From contig JAJBVU010000029.1 in NCBI GenBank assembly GCA_020859645.1, positions 1-16,952 of the forward strand: a stretch of DNA of 16,952 bases, written 5' to 3'. This stretch comes from Eubacterium sp. GTDB taxonomy: Bacteria > Bacillota > Clostridia > Lachnospirales > CAG-274. The stretch's first letter is position 1. Every line of letters starts with the position of its first letter. The notes beneath the pieces are model-generated. The model was not told the DNA's origin. It did no database searches and saw only the letters and a list, made by a program, of their open reading frames with translations. Shown piece after piece: positions 8,143 to 15,744 of the stretch. The position numbers and the translations under genes are program-made.

Positions 8143-11100
8143 TTACCCTATCTCACTCATTATTTTTTCGTACATCGCCTGAATGGCTTCGTACACCGCA
8201 CTGCTTGTAATAAGGTTTTCCGACCCCGATGTCACCTCTGTATCAACATTTTTTACAGCCGCTTCACCTAAGCCCAGATTAGCCCTTGCCTCAGCCGCCG
8301 TTGTTCCGCCGGTGCCGCCCTTTTCTACGCTTAAAGTTTCGGAAAGAGTCGCCGCCGCTCCCGTTGTGTCATTCTGAAGGGTTGACAGCGTTGATACAAT
8401 CTGCGTATATCCCTCCGTTATTTCGCTTTGATAATTAGTTGTCCGATACAGCGTCCAGTCGGTAAAGTTTGTATTGGTGTTTCTCTGCCCTTCCGCAATT
8501 ACATCGAAATGCCAATAATTATACTGTACGGGAACGTTCGCCCAAAGTTCAATTACTACGGGAACACTGTCACTGTATGCCATCACAAAATCCTCCGGGT
8601 TTATTTCGCTTCCGGCATACTCCCACCAAAGTCCCGACTGATACGGGCGCAGCTGTGTCTCAGAACCTGTCCTGACGTGCGCCGTTAATATTCCTGTGTA
8701 TCCGGCTAAGCCGGTGCCCGTTCCGGCGCTGACCTTAAAGCTTATTCTTTTGTCGGTATTAGCCGCATCTACGCTTATCTCCGCAAATTTAAGCCAGTTG
8801 TCCGTTCCCGTGTTTGCCGATGTTCCGGCAAAAGCATATTTATATTTTCTGTAATTATCGTCAAGCTCAAGGTTCGTCCTCGCTTCCTCGGCTGTCACAG
8901 CTCCTGTTCCGCCGTTAGCTATTCCCAGTGTTCCCGTTAAGCCTGCGGCGTTTCCCAAAGTATCATTCTGAAGAGTTACAAGTGAAGATACAATCTGTGT
9001 ATACCCTTCCGTTATCTCGCTTGAATGCTCCCTTGTCTGATACAGCGTCCATATAGAACAGTTTGTATTGCTTGCTCTCTCGCCTTCGTCAATAACATTA
9101 AAGTGCCAAAATTTATGTGTATCAGTTATGTTTACCCACAGCTCAACTGTTACAGGGTCGCTGTCGCTGTATGCAAGTACAAAATCTTCCGGTTTTACTT
9201 CACTTCCGGCATACTCCCACCCGAGTTGTGTTTGACTCGGTTCAACATATCCGTAGGAACCTCTTCTGATTTGAGCTGTTAATATTCCGGCTTCTTCTGC
9301 CGGTGAATATGCATATCCCGAATTAACCTTAAAGCTTATTCTCACGCTTGTATTATTCGTATCCATGCTGCATTCGGCAAATTTAAACCAGTTGTCTGTT
9401 TCTTCATTTGAAGTCAGCGCCGCATAGGCATATCCCCATCTTCTGTAATTTTTATCAAGCTCTAAATTTGTCCTTGCGTCAGCCGCCGAGCTTGCACCGG
9501 TTCCTCCGTTAGTCAAGGGTAAAACCCCTGTTACACCGGGAGTCACGTTTGCGCTTCCGTCAAAGCTTACGGAGCTTGTGCTTGCCAGGTTCGTCTGAAT
9601 TGTCCTTGCTGTCTTAAGAGCCGTTGCGGTTGCCGCATTTCCGTTTGTGCTGTTTAAAAGTGTGCCGAGAGTCGATTCCGCCTGTGTGTAATCAGCTGTT
9701 ATCTCACTTGTATATTCTTTTGTCTGATACAGCGTCCATTCAGCGGGGCTGCTCATCTCCGGGTCTCGGTCGCCCTCTGTTATAACATCAAAATGCCAAA
9801 AGCTGTTGGTCATAGTGACCTTTGCCCATAATTCGGCTGTTGTTTCGCCATACGCAATCACAAAATTCGATGTGTTTATAAACTTGTCCGCATATTCCCA
9901 AACAAGCTGCGCCGCCAGAACAGTTCCTCCCGAGCCGTGTCTTACGTGGGCTGTCAATATTCCCGAATACTGCGCCGTGTCTACATATGTGCCGGCATAC
10001 CCGTTTCTGACCTTAAAGCTTATTGTAGGGTCCCTGTAACTGCTTGCCGAAACCTCCGCAAACTTAAACCAACAGTCGCCGCTTACAGTATCGTCTGTTC
10101 CCACATATGCATATCTCTTCTTTTTATAGTAATCGTCCAGCTCAAGGTTTTCTCTCGCTTCTTCGGCTGTGGTTCCTCCCGTTCCTCCGTTAGCAATAGG
10201 TAAAACCCCTGTTACCCCGGGAGTAATATCAGCAGTCCCGTCAAAGCTTGCCGCCGCCGTACTCGCCAAGTCAGTCTGAATTGTTCTGGCTGTCTCAAGA
10301 GCCGCTGCCGTCTCGGCATTGCCTTTTAAGTCCCCGGTTATGCCTTCATTAACGCTCAGGCTGTCCGCTTCAACGCCTTCAGCCTTCAGCTTCCCCACAA
10401 CCTGAGTATAAAATCCTTCCTCGGTTTTCCTTGCCTTAATGCCGGTTGTTATGTCCTCCGTTACAGTGGGGTATGCTCCCTCTTCGTCCATATCCCGACC
10501 CTTAAGAATTCCCAAAACAACATTGTCCTTGCCTATATAAATCTTGCTTGAGCGGTATTCCTCCAAGTCCTCTGTGTCCATGTTGGTCAGCGCCGCCCTG
10601 ATTGTGCCGACGCCTGAGCCTGTTGCTTCACCTGTATAAGGCGATATAATTTTTATGTCCCCGTTACTTCCGCTTGTGTCCTTTGTCTCAATGTTGATAT
10701 TTTCCCCTTCAACATAAACATTATAGTCTGCACTGATATCAACCCCTGAGCTTGAATTCAATTCAATATCCTCGCCGCTTGAGGTTATTTCAACCTTAGC
10801 CCCTTCCAGCGTTGCCGTACTCTCTGCTGTCAAATTTATTTCGGTTCCTGCCCCTACCTCGACATTTCCGCTGCTGTAAATATTGACGTTTTGAATCCCT
10901 GCGTTTATATCAACCTGATTGCCGCTTAAGGTTACAGTTGAATTGCTGCTTATATCCACTGTTCCGCTTGCCTCGGCAGAAACAGCTCCTTCTGCCGAAA
11001 CGGCAATGCTTTTTGCGCTGTTCACCGCCAAATCATTGGCGTTCACTGTCATTTTGCTGTTGCTTGTCTTAATCTGATTGGTATAAACCGTTCCGTCCTC

Positions 11101-12057
11101 TTTTGTCGATACTCCGCTTATGTCAAACCCCGAGCTGTTGAGCTTCACTGTGTCCACAACGGAGTCATATGTGCTTGTTTCAAACGTATTTGTAACTACT
11201 ACGTTGGTTCCCTTTTCAGCCGTCACCTTCGGCGTAATTACCTTGCCGGCGGTTACATTCCCTGCTCCGGTCACGTCCTCGCCGTTCATGTCGATGTCCC
11301 CGCTCATTGTTCCGCCCGAAAGTGGCAGATAGCTTCCCAGTGCGCTGTCTGTCTCTTCTTTGGTGTAATAGTCTGTCAGAGTCTCGTCCGTCTCTTCTTT
11401 GGTATAATAGTCTGTCAGAGTCTCGTCTGTCTCTTCTTTGGTATAATAGTCTGTCAGAGTCTCGTCTGTCTCTTCCTTAGTGTAGTAATCCGACAGGTCA
11501 ATATCCCTGTCGTCGATTAATACAAGCTCTTCATCAATCAAAACATAAACGTCATAATACCCTGTCTCAGAGTTCTTAAGAAGATATAAAACATTTTCCT
11601 CTGCGTTCTCAACATCGGGAAGCTCATCTACTATATCAAGGCTTGCGTTCCCGAATGTTTTTACGAGCTCTTCAAGACTTGTCAGCCTGTTGTAAATGTT
11701 TGCATACACCCCCGGGCTGGGGTCCGTTGACTCCAAAACCCCTATTTTCCCTGCCTTGTCTATCATGACACAAACCTCGTTTGCCGTTACAAGGTCCCCT
11801 GCGCAGACCGAAACCCTCATAACTCCTTCTCTCTGAAGCATTTCCCACGGTACAACACATGTCCCCGAGCTGTCCAAAACCGCCTGCATGGGCTCAAGGA
11901 TTAAGTTGTCCCTCCAAAAGCTTGCTATTCTGGGGGTGTAATCGTCCCAGTCCTCCGAAAAATCAAATTTCGCCTTTAAATAATTTCTTGAGTCGCCGAC
12001 CACCTTGCAGCCGTCTGTCCTCATAAGTCTTTGCCCTGTTACTTTAAATTTTAACAC
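8143..12057 (-). CDS. Large phage tail fibre with triplicated putative receptor-binding module
   Basis: A structural fibre of about 1304 residues, probably attached to the baseplate and contacting the host surface. I chose the GTG at 12057 (protein begins MLKFKVTGQRLMRTDG) because this is the usual opening of such Firmicutes phage fibres and an AAAGGAG lies 11 nt before it. An upstream in-frame GTG (12111) would add 18 residues encoded by hairpin array A. Order: N-terminal baseplate-type domain 1-~185; four DYYTKEETDETLT repeats 190-237; LPLSGGTMSGDI motif; a Ser/Thr/Val-rich beta-solenoid-like stretch of about 200 residues; a collar with GGTGGTTAEEARENLEL, the tail-fibre GGTG repeat; three module copies of about 150 residues (each with W..FAE, SFKV, WEYA, LW, WHFDVI, WTLYQT, SEIT.(D/G)YTQ); a C-terminus with GLGEAAVKNVDTEVTSGSEN. 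Bound ligand unknown. Confidence 0.85.
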   Translation of the reverse strand: MLKFKVTGQRLMRTDGCKVVGDSRNYLKAKFDFSEDWDDYTPRIASFWRDNLILEPMQAVLDSSGTCVVPWEMLQREGVMRVSVCAGDLVTANEVCVMIDKAGKIGVLESTDPSPGVYANIYNRLTSLEELVKTFGNASLDIVDELPDVENAEENVLYLLKNSETGYYDVYVLIDEELVLIDDRDIDLSDYYTKEETDETLTDYYTKEETDETLTDYYTKEETDETLTDYYTKEETDSALGSYLPLSGGTMSGDIDMNGEDVTGAGNVTAGKVITPKVTAEKGTNVVVTNTFETSTYDSVVDTVKLNSSGFDISGVSTKEDGTVYTNQIKTSNSKMTVNANDLAVNSAKSIAVSAEGAVSAEASGTVDISSNSTVTLSGNQVDINAGIQNVNIYSSGNVEVGAGTEINLTAESTATLEGAKVEITSSGEDIELNSSSGVDISADYNVYVEGENINIETKDTSGSNGDIKIISPYTGEATGSGVGTIRAALTNMDTEDLEEYRSSKIYIGKDNVVLGILKGRDMDEEGAYPTVTEDITTGIKARKTEEGFYTQVVGKLKAEGVEADSLSVNEGITGDLKGNAETAAALETARTIQTDLASTAAASFDGTADITPGVTGVLPIANGGTGGTTAEEARENLELDDYYKKKRYAYVGTDDTVSGDCWFKFAEVSASSYRDPTISFKVRNGYAGTYVDTAQYSGILTAHVRHGSGGTVLAAQLVWEYADKFINTSNFVIAYGETTAELWAKVTMTNSFWHFDVITEGDRDPEMSSPAEWTLYQTKEYTSEITADYTQAESTLGTLLNSTNGNAATATALKTARTIQTNLASTSSVSFDGSANVTPGVTGVLPLTNGGTGASSAADARTNLELDKNYRRWGYAYAALTSNEETDNWFKFAECSMDTNNTSVRISFKVNSGYAYSPAEEAGILTAQIRRGSYGYVEPSQTQLGWEYAGSEVKPEDFVLAYSDSDPVTVELWVNITDTHKFWHFNVIDEGERASNTNCSIWTLYQTREHSSEITEGYTQIVSSLVTLQNDTLGNAAGLTGTLGIANGGTGAVTAEEARTNLELDDNYRKYKYAFAGTSANTGTDNWLKFAEISVDAANTDKRISFKVSAGTGTGLAGYTGILTAHVRTGSETQLRPYQSGLWWEYAGSEINPEDFVMAYSDSVPVVIELWANVPVQYNYWHFDVIAEGQRNTNTNFTDWTLYRTTNYQSEITEGYTQIVSTLSTLQNDTTGAAATLSETLSVEKGGTGGTTAAEARANLGLGEAAVKNVDTEVTSGSENLITSSAVYEAIQAMYEKIMSEIG
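8365..10150 (-). repeat. Three tandem module copies within the fibre gene
   Basis: Approximate copies at 9640-10150, 8965-9470 and 8365-8875. Each encodes a NLELD..Y start, then (A/G)..WFKFAE or similar, (I)SFKV, GILTA.(V/I)R.GS, WEYA, FV.AY, ELW, WHF.VI.EG.R, W.LY.T, SEIT. Copies two and three are closer to each other than to copy one. They are linked by short GGTG-type collars. Tandem duplication and later divergence is the simplest explanation. Confidence 0.8.
9469..9624 (-). repeat. Copy of a 156-bp block shared with the first fibre gene
   Basis: It aligns without gaps to 13051-13206 at a constant offset of 3582 bp, with about 12 mismatches counted by eye. The stretch 9536-9585 (50 bp) is identical. 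It encodes the ARTIQT.LASTSSVSFDGSA and GGTG collar. A third, more diverged copy lies near 10160-10310 in the same gene. Confidence 0.85.
11347..11502 (-). repeat. 39-bp tandem repeat, four copies, coding
   Basis: Units start at 11347, 11386, 11425 and 11464. The units at 11386 and 11425 differ by one base, the unit at 11347 by one to two, and the unit at 11464 is clearly diverged. Each encodes the 13-residue DYYTKEETDETLT, a common coiled-coil/trimerisation-type repeat of phage fibres. Copy number is likely to vary by slippage or unequal recombination. Confidence 0.9.
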
Positions 12058-12210
12058 GTCGCACCAAACTCCTTTCGCTTGTTTCGGGGCAAGCCCCAAA
12101 CCAACGCTCACTCCGTTGCTGCTCCTCTTCCGTTGAAAACTAAGGTTTTCAACGGGTAGGTGCCTTCGGCACCTTGCGGCTCCGCCGCTAAAATGTGGAG
12201 CATTTACCTA
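12055..12210 (-). repeat. Hairpin array A, between the two tail fibre genes
   Basis: It starts after the stop of the 501-residue fibre gene and ends at the start codon of the next. Perfect stems (plus strand): AAATG/CATTT 12191-12205; GCGGC/GCCGC 12176-12188; AGGTGCC/GGCACCT 12158-12174; CCGTTGAAAAC/GTTTTCAACGG 12130-12155 (11 bp, loop TAAG); CAACG/CGTTG 12102-12118; GGGG/CCCC 12086-12097. Almost the whole of 12086-12205 is in a stem or a loop. No T run follows a stem. Scaffold elements TGCTGCTCCTCT (12117-12128) and CACGTCGCA (12055-12063) are shared with array B at nearly the same distance (62 against 63 nt). Confidence 0.85.
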
Positions 12211-13716
12211 TCACTCATATATATCACTTATAATCTTTTTGTGCCCGTATAAAGTTGTTTCGCTCTGATGGTCCTCACTTGCGAACAACACCGAAATACT
12301 GCTTGAACAGCTTGAAATATTTCCCCCTATAACCCCCGAAAAATCATCACAGTTGGCAAAATTAAACATATACACATAGTCAAATCCGCTTTGCCTGAAA
12401 ACTCTGCAGTTTAAAATCCTTGTATAGGGGCAGTCTCCGAACCCCGCTATAAGACCGTAGTTCTTAAGAATAGAGCTTTCCCCCGAAAAATATGTTGTCC
12501 AAGCTTCATTGTCTATGAAAAATATGTTTTCATAGACTGCCGCCTCGTCTGTCTGAATAACAAGAGGATAGGGCGACCCTACCGAAACACTGGACATTCT
12601 GAGGTTTTTAATGGTTACGTTCTTAGCCGAAATCCTAAACGCCGCCATTGTTTCATCGTCGTCCTGACACTGGACAATTGTGGTTCCCCAGCCCGACCCC
12701 TCTATGGTTACGTTGGCAAGGCTTATGTCAACGGAATATACCTCGTCATTCCCCTGAACCGCCTCGTTCCACTGCATGTTATAGGTGCCGTCCAAAAGCT
12801 CAATCCTGCCCCCGGCTCTGATTTCGCTTAAAGCCTGCGTCAAAACGTCCGAAGCGTTCGTTGATGTACAGGTATAGTCCGCATTTGCCTTTAAGGGGTT
12901 CAGCGTGTCATAGCTTGCAATAACTATGTGGGTTCTCTTGCTTGCCCCTTCTATTGCCTCATACACCCCTCCGCTTGTTATAAGGTTCGAGCTTCCGCTT
13001 GTTACCGCCGTATCAACGCTCTTTACAGCCGCCGCCCCAAGCCCTAAGCTTGTCCTTGCGTCAGCCGCCGAGGCCGCCCCGGTTCCACCGTTAGTCAAGG
13101 GCAAAACCCCTGTTACCCCGGGAGTCACGTTTGCGCTTCCGTCAAAGCTTACGGAGCTTGTGCTTGCTAAGTCAGTCTGAATTGTCCTGGCTGTCTTAAG
13201 AGCCGTCGCCGTGTCTGCGTTCCCCGTCAGGCTTCCGCTGAAGCTCCCCTCTATCGTGCCCGTTGATTTTAAGCCGCCGCTTTCAGTACAGCTCAGCCTT
13301 GTGTCATAGTCGTTTCCCCCGTCAGACGTCAGGTGAAAATCAATATATCTGCCTACCTCCATAACTCCGCCGCTGCTTACATATGGAATTGCGTCAAAAG
13401 CCCTTGACTGCGTTGCCATCGTGCACACCGTCGGACTTCCGCTGCTTAAATAAACAGGCGCCGTGTTTGTTCCTATGCTCCTGCTCCCCAGCTTCTCTGC
13501 CGTCTCCGCCGTTGTTGCTGTGTCTGCGTTTCCCGTCAAATTCCCTTCAACAGCCCCCTCAAACTTAACGTTTCCGCTGACCGTTCCCCCTTCGCTTTTG
13601 GAAAGAGCGTCCGCCAGTACTTTATCAACCGCTTCGGCGTTTTCATTAAAATCCTCTACATTATAATAGTCATCGCTTTCGGGCAGCTTTAGTCCGTAGT
13701 TTTTGCTGTACTTCAT
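12211..13716 (-). CDS. Phage tail fibre with C-terminal beta-helix (pectate-lyase-like) domain
   Basis: A 501-residue tail fibre with an AAAGGAG ribosome binding site 7 nt before the ATG. The N-terminus (MKYSKNYGLKLPESDDYYNV then EDFNENAEAVDKVL, residues 1-35) is the baseplate-anchoring opening typical of Firmicutes prophage fibres. GNLTGNADTAT repeats lie at about 58-70 and 161-173, and VMEVGRYIDFHLTS with DYDTRL lies at 118-140, another common fibre motif. A GGTGAASAADARTSLGLG collar sits at 210-227. From about 267 a right-handed beta-helix-like domain begins (GGRIELLDGTYNM at 302-314, then VTIEGSGWGTTIV, VTIKNLRM), the fold of pectate-lyase-like tail spikes. It could bind or cleave a surface polysaccharide. 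I see no certain catalytic triad, so activity is inference. Its 3' end resembles that of the other fibre gene with small indels. Confidence 0.85.
   Translation of the reverse strand: MKYSKNYGLKLPESDDYYNVEDFNENAEAVDKVLADALSKSEGGTVSGNVKFEGAVEGNLTGNADTATTAETAEKLGSRSIGTNTAPVYLSSGSPTVCTMATQSRAFDAIPYVSSGGVMEVGRYIDFHLTSDGGNDYDTRLSCTESGGLKSTGTIEGSFSGSLTGNADTATALKTARTIQTDLASTSSVSFDGSANVTPGVTGVLPLTNGGTGAASAADARTSLGLGAAAVKSVDTAVTSGSSNLITSGGVYEAIEGASKRTHIVIASYDTLNPLKANADYTCTSTNASDVLTQALSEIRAGGRIELLDGTYNMQWNEAVQGNDEVYSVDISLANVTIEGSGWGTTIVQCQDDDETMAAFRISAKNVTIKNLRMSSVSVGSPYPLVIQTDEAAVYENIFFIDNEAWTTYFSGESSILKNYGLIAGFGDCPYTRILNCRVFRQSGFDYVYMFNFANCDDFSGVIGGNISSCSSSISVLFASEDHQSETTLYGHKKIISDIYE
13051..13206 (-). 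repeat. Copy of the 156-bp block shared with the second fibre gene
   Basis: Partner of 9469-9624 at about 92% identity by eye, with 13118-13167 identical. It lies just before the collar of the first fibre, so recombination here would swap everything downstream, including the beta-helix domain. Confidence 0.85.
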
Positions 13717-13731
13717 AAAAAGTCTCCTTTC

Positions 13732-14271
13732 TCAAAGCTCTTTTTCTCTTACCTCAATTTGTGTTAATTCAGACAGCTCTCCATGGGTAAAAATTGAGAT
13801 TTCGCCATGTGTGTTGAAAATCTGTTCTATAATAATGCCTATATTTGCCGGAAGGATCTTATACAGAAGGCTCTTAATGACCGAATACTGACCTATGCTT
13901 AGGTAACCCAACCCCACATAAAGGGTATAAGGCTCGCTGCCGTATTCCAAAGCAAATCTCCCTCCGCATATAAGCTTCAGCATTTTATAAAGACTGTTCA
14001 TTGTGTATGGGGTTTCTCCCATAAGCTTAAAAATTATGTTTTCTCGTCTTTCGTCTGTGGTAAGCCCTGCCGATGAAAGCCCTAAAATGCTTTCAAGCCT
14101 TGAAAGTCCTTCGTCCTCTGCTGTTATAACAAAGGCTTCCCTTAAAATTTCGGCGTTCTCCTGCCACAAATCGTCAATAAGACTCTGCTCCGCTTCACAG
14201 ATTTCTTTAAATTCGTCTGTTTGAGAATCGTAAAATGGCAGATAGTCCGAAAGCTTGCTTCCTGCGCTCAT
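13732..14271 (-). CDS. xkdU: XkdU/YmfQ-like tail protein (DUF2313)
   Basis: A 179-residue baseplate-distal protein, known in Mu-like and PBSX-like tails as the gene after baseplate J (Mu gp48, YmfQ); thought to join the baseplate to the fibres. The protein opens MSAGSKLSDYLPFYDSQTDE and has the family's ITAEDEGLSRLESILGL and TTDERRENIIFKL segments (about 48-85), followed by YTMNSLYKMLKLICGG. The length is normal for the family. AAGGAGG lies 7 nt before the ATG. The start is 3 nt after the baseplate J stop, and the stop is 15 nt before the first fibre gene, as in other PBSX-type operons. Confidence 0.85.
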   Translation of the reverse strand: MSAGSKLSDYLPFYDSQTDEFKEICEAEQSLIDDLWQENAEILREAFVITAEDEGLSRLESILGLSSAGLTTDERRENIIFKLMGETPYTMNSLYKMLKLICGGRFALEYGSEPYTLYVGLGYLSIGQYSVIKSLLYKILPANIGIIIEQIFNTHGEISIFTHGELSELTQIEVREKEL

Positions 14272-14274
14272 AGC

Positions 14275-15351
14275 TTAACCCTCCTTCAGCGAAAATTCGC
14301 CCAAAGCAGCTATGCAGTCCTCGCCTAAGGTCAGGTTTTCGCTTGCTCCGTTTATGGTGACGCTTACAACGTCAACAACCCCTTCCACATCCACAAGCTC
14401 CGCAATAATATGGGAAATGTAAAGCACAATGGAGTCCTTGTCCTCCCATTCCTCATTAAGTCCTGTGATGTAGTCGAGTATAGCCTGTTTTGCGTCCGCT
14501 TCAAGGTCGGCGTTTGTTCCGTCAGATGTAACCTCGCAGCTTATGTCAACTGTCTGAACCTCTGCCCCGTAAACGCTGACAATATGCCCTATAGGCGCAA
14601 GCCCAACCCCTTCACCCTCTCTGTCGGAGGGGTCAAGGGTTTCCTTAACATAAGTTATAAGCTCCTCTGTGGGCGTGCCGTTTTCTGTGTCGGTTATGAC
14701 GATTTTCACTGTTCCTGCTCCAAGCCAGTCATCGGCTCTGTAAACCTTCACGCCGCCAACGCCGTCCATAGCCCCAACCTTCGCCTTGTAGTCGGCTATA
14801 TTTCCTCCGAAAGCAATATTATTAATACTGTCGAAATATCTTTGCCTAAATTCCTCTGTGTCCTCTTCATCGTCTCCGTAAACCAAAATTTCAACGGCAC
14901 AGGCATAGCTTAAGCCCGAAATATTGTCAATGGGTATTAAGTCCCCGGTTACATTTCCCTCAGAACCGGCTGTTTCACATTCTAAGCTGTAAACAAAATA
15001 ACCTTCGTCTGAAAGCCCCGTATATTCAAGGGTTATAAAATTAACACTGCCTAAGCTGAACCTTGACCCCACGCCTACGTCTATATTAAATTCGCCTTTA
15101 ACCCGGGATTTACTGGCTTCATAGGGTTCAAGACCTCGCTCGATTGCCCGTCTTATAAGATATTCTCTGTCAGCAGTGTCCGCAAAAACCTGATTTAAAA
15201 CCGCTTCCAAATCGGCATAAATCTGAGCTGCCTCCAAAGCCGCCGGAGCCAAAGCGTCATAGATTATGCTGCCCTCTCTTTTGTCAAAGCCGCTGCCTAC
15301 AGCTGAAAGCATTTCATCCAAAATGTTTTCATAGGTTCTGTTTTCAAACAT
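14275..15351 (-). CDS. xkdT: Baseplate J-like protein (XkdT)
   Basis: A 358-residue baseplate wedge component of contractile tails (P2 gpJ / PBSX XkdT family). Typical features: an N-terminal R.Y..IL..ML (5-15) and a REGSIIYDALAPAALEAAQIY segment with YLIRRAIERGLEP (about 25-76); a middle segment with DTEEFRQRYFDSINNIAFGGN (164-184) and MDGVGGVKVYR (195-205); a C-terminal domain with GHIVSV and DISCEV beta strands. GGAGGTG lies 7 nt before the ATG, inside the end of the DUF2634 gene, which it overlaps by 8 nt. Intact and of ordinary length. Confidence 0.92.
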   Translation of the reverse strand: MFENRTYENILDEMLSAVGSGFDKREGSIIYDALAPAALEAAQIYADLEAVLNQVFADTADREYLIRRAIERGLEPYEASKSRVKGEFNIDVGVGSRFSLGSVNFITLEYTGLSDEGYFVYSLECETAGSEGNVTGDLIPIDNISGLSYACAVEILVYGDDEEDTEEFRQRYFDSINNIAFGGNIADYKAKVGAMDGVGGVKVYRADDWLGAGTVKIVITDTENGTPTEELITYVKETLDPSDREGEGVGLAPIGHIVSVYGAEVQTVDISCEVTSDGTNADLEADAKQAILDYITGLNEEWEDKDSIVLYISHIIAELVDVEGVVDVVSVTINGASENLTLGEDCIAALGEFSLKEG

Positions 15352-15730
15352 CAGCCCTCACCTCCCCTTCGATTTCGCCCTCTGAGCTTATTACCGTAAA
15401 CTTTACCAAAAGACTCTCTTTGTCTATATCCGTAAATTCAAAGCTGTTTACCTCTGAAATTCTGCTGTCGCAGCAAAGAGCCGACCTTATAATTTCCGGC
15501 AGCATCGCCTTGGCTTCGCTTTTGCCCCTGCCTATAACCTTGTCAAGCTCAACGCCGTAGTTAAAGCCGTAAATTATATATTTGTATCTTTCAGTCATTA
15601 AAATTTTATAAACTGCCTGCTTGACCGCTTCCCTTCCGTCAACATAGCCCCTGACCCTTGTGTCGTCAAGCTTATATGTATATGAGGGAATATCCTCTCC
15701 CTCCTGAATAACGGCTGTTAAAGGTATCAT
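15344..15730 (-). CDS. xkdS: XkdS-like baseplate protein (DUF2634, gp25-like)
   Basis: A 128-residue relative of the T4 gp25 / PBSX XkdS baseplate wedge proteins that start sheath assembly. Diagnostic segments are YKLDDTRVRGYVDGREAVKQ (19-38) near the N-terminus, then YKYIIYGFNYGVELDKVIG (49-67), and EIIRSALCCDSRI with a final beta-rich part. GGAAGGAG lies 7 nt before the ATG and overlaps the stop of the LysM gene. It is followed by baseplate J with an 8-nt overlap, the usual pairing. Confidence 0.88.
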   Translation of the reverse strand: MIPLTAVIQEGEDIPSYTYKLDDTRVRGYVDGREAVKQAVYKILMTERYKYIIYGFNYGVELDKVIGRGKSEAKAMLPEIIRSALCCDSRISEVNSFEFTDIDKESLLVKFTVISSEGEIEGEVRADV

Positions 15731-15744
15731 AAAATCACTCCTTC

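Noticed and set aside
11347..11502. CRISPR-like array
   Set aside because: The 39-bp units are contiguous, without spacers, and encode an in-frame fibre repeat.
12058..12111. GTG start at 12111 for the large fibre
   Set aside because: The extra 18 codons are hairpin array sequence. The start at 12057 matches the usual fibre N-terminus. The AGAGGAG before 12111 keeps it as a minor possibility.
7914..12210. Diversity-generating retroelement acting on the fibres
   Set aside because: No reverse transcriptase or template repeat in the window, and the differences between the shared fibre blocks are not confined to adenine positions.
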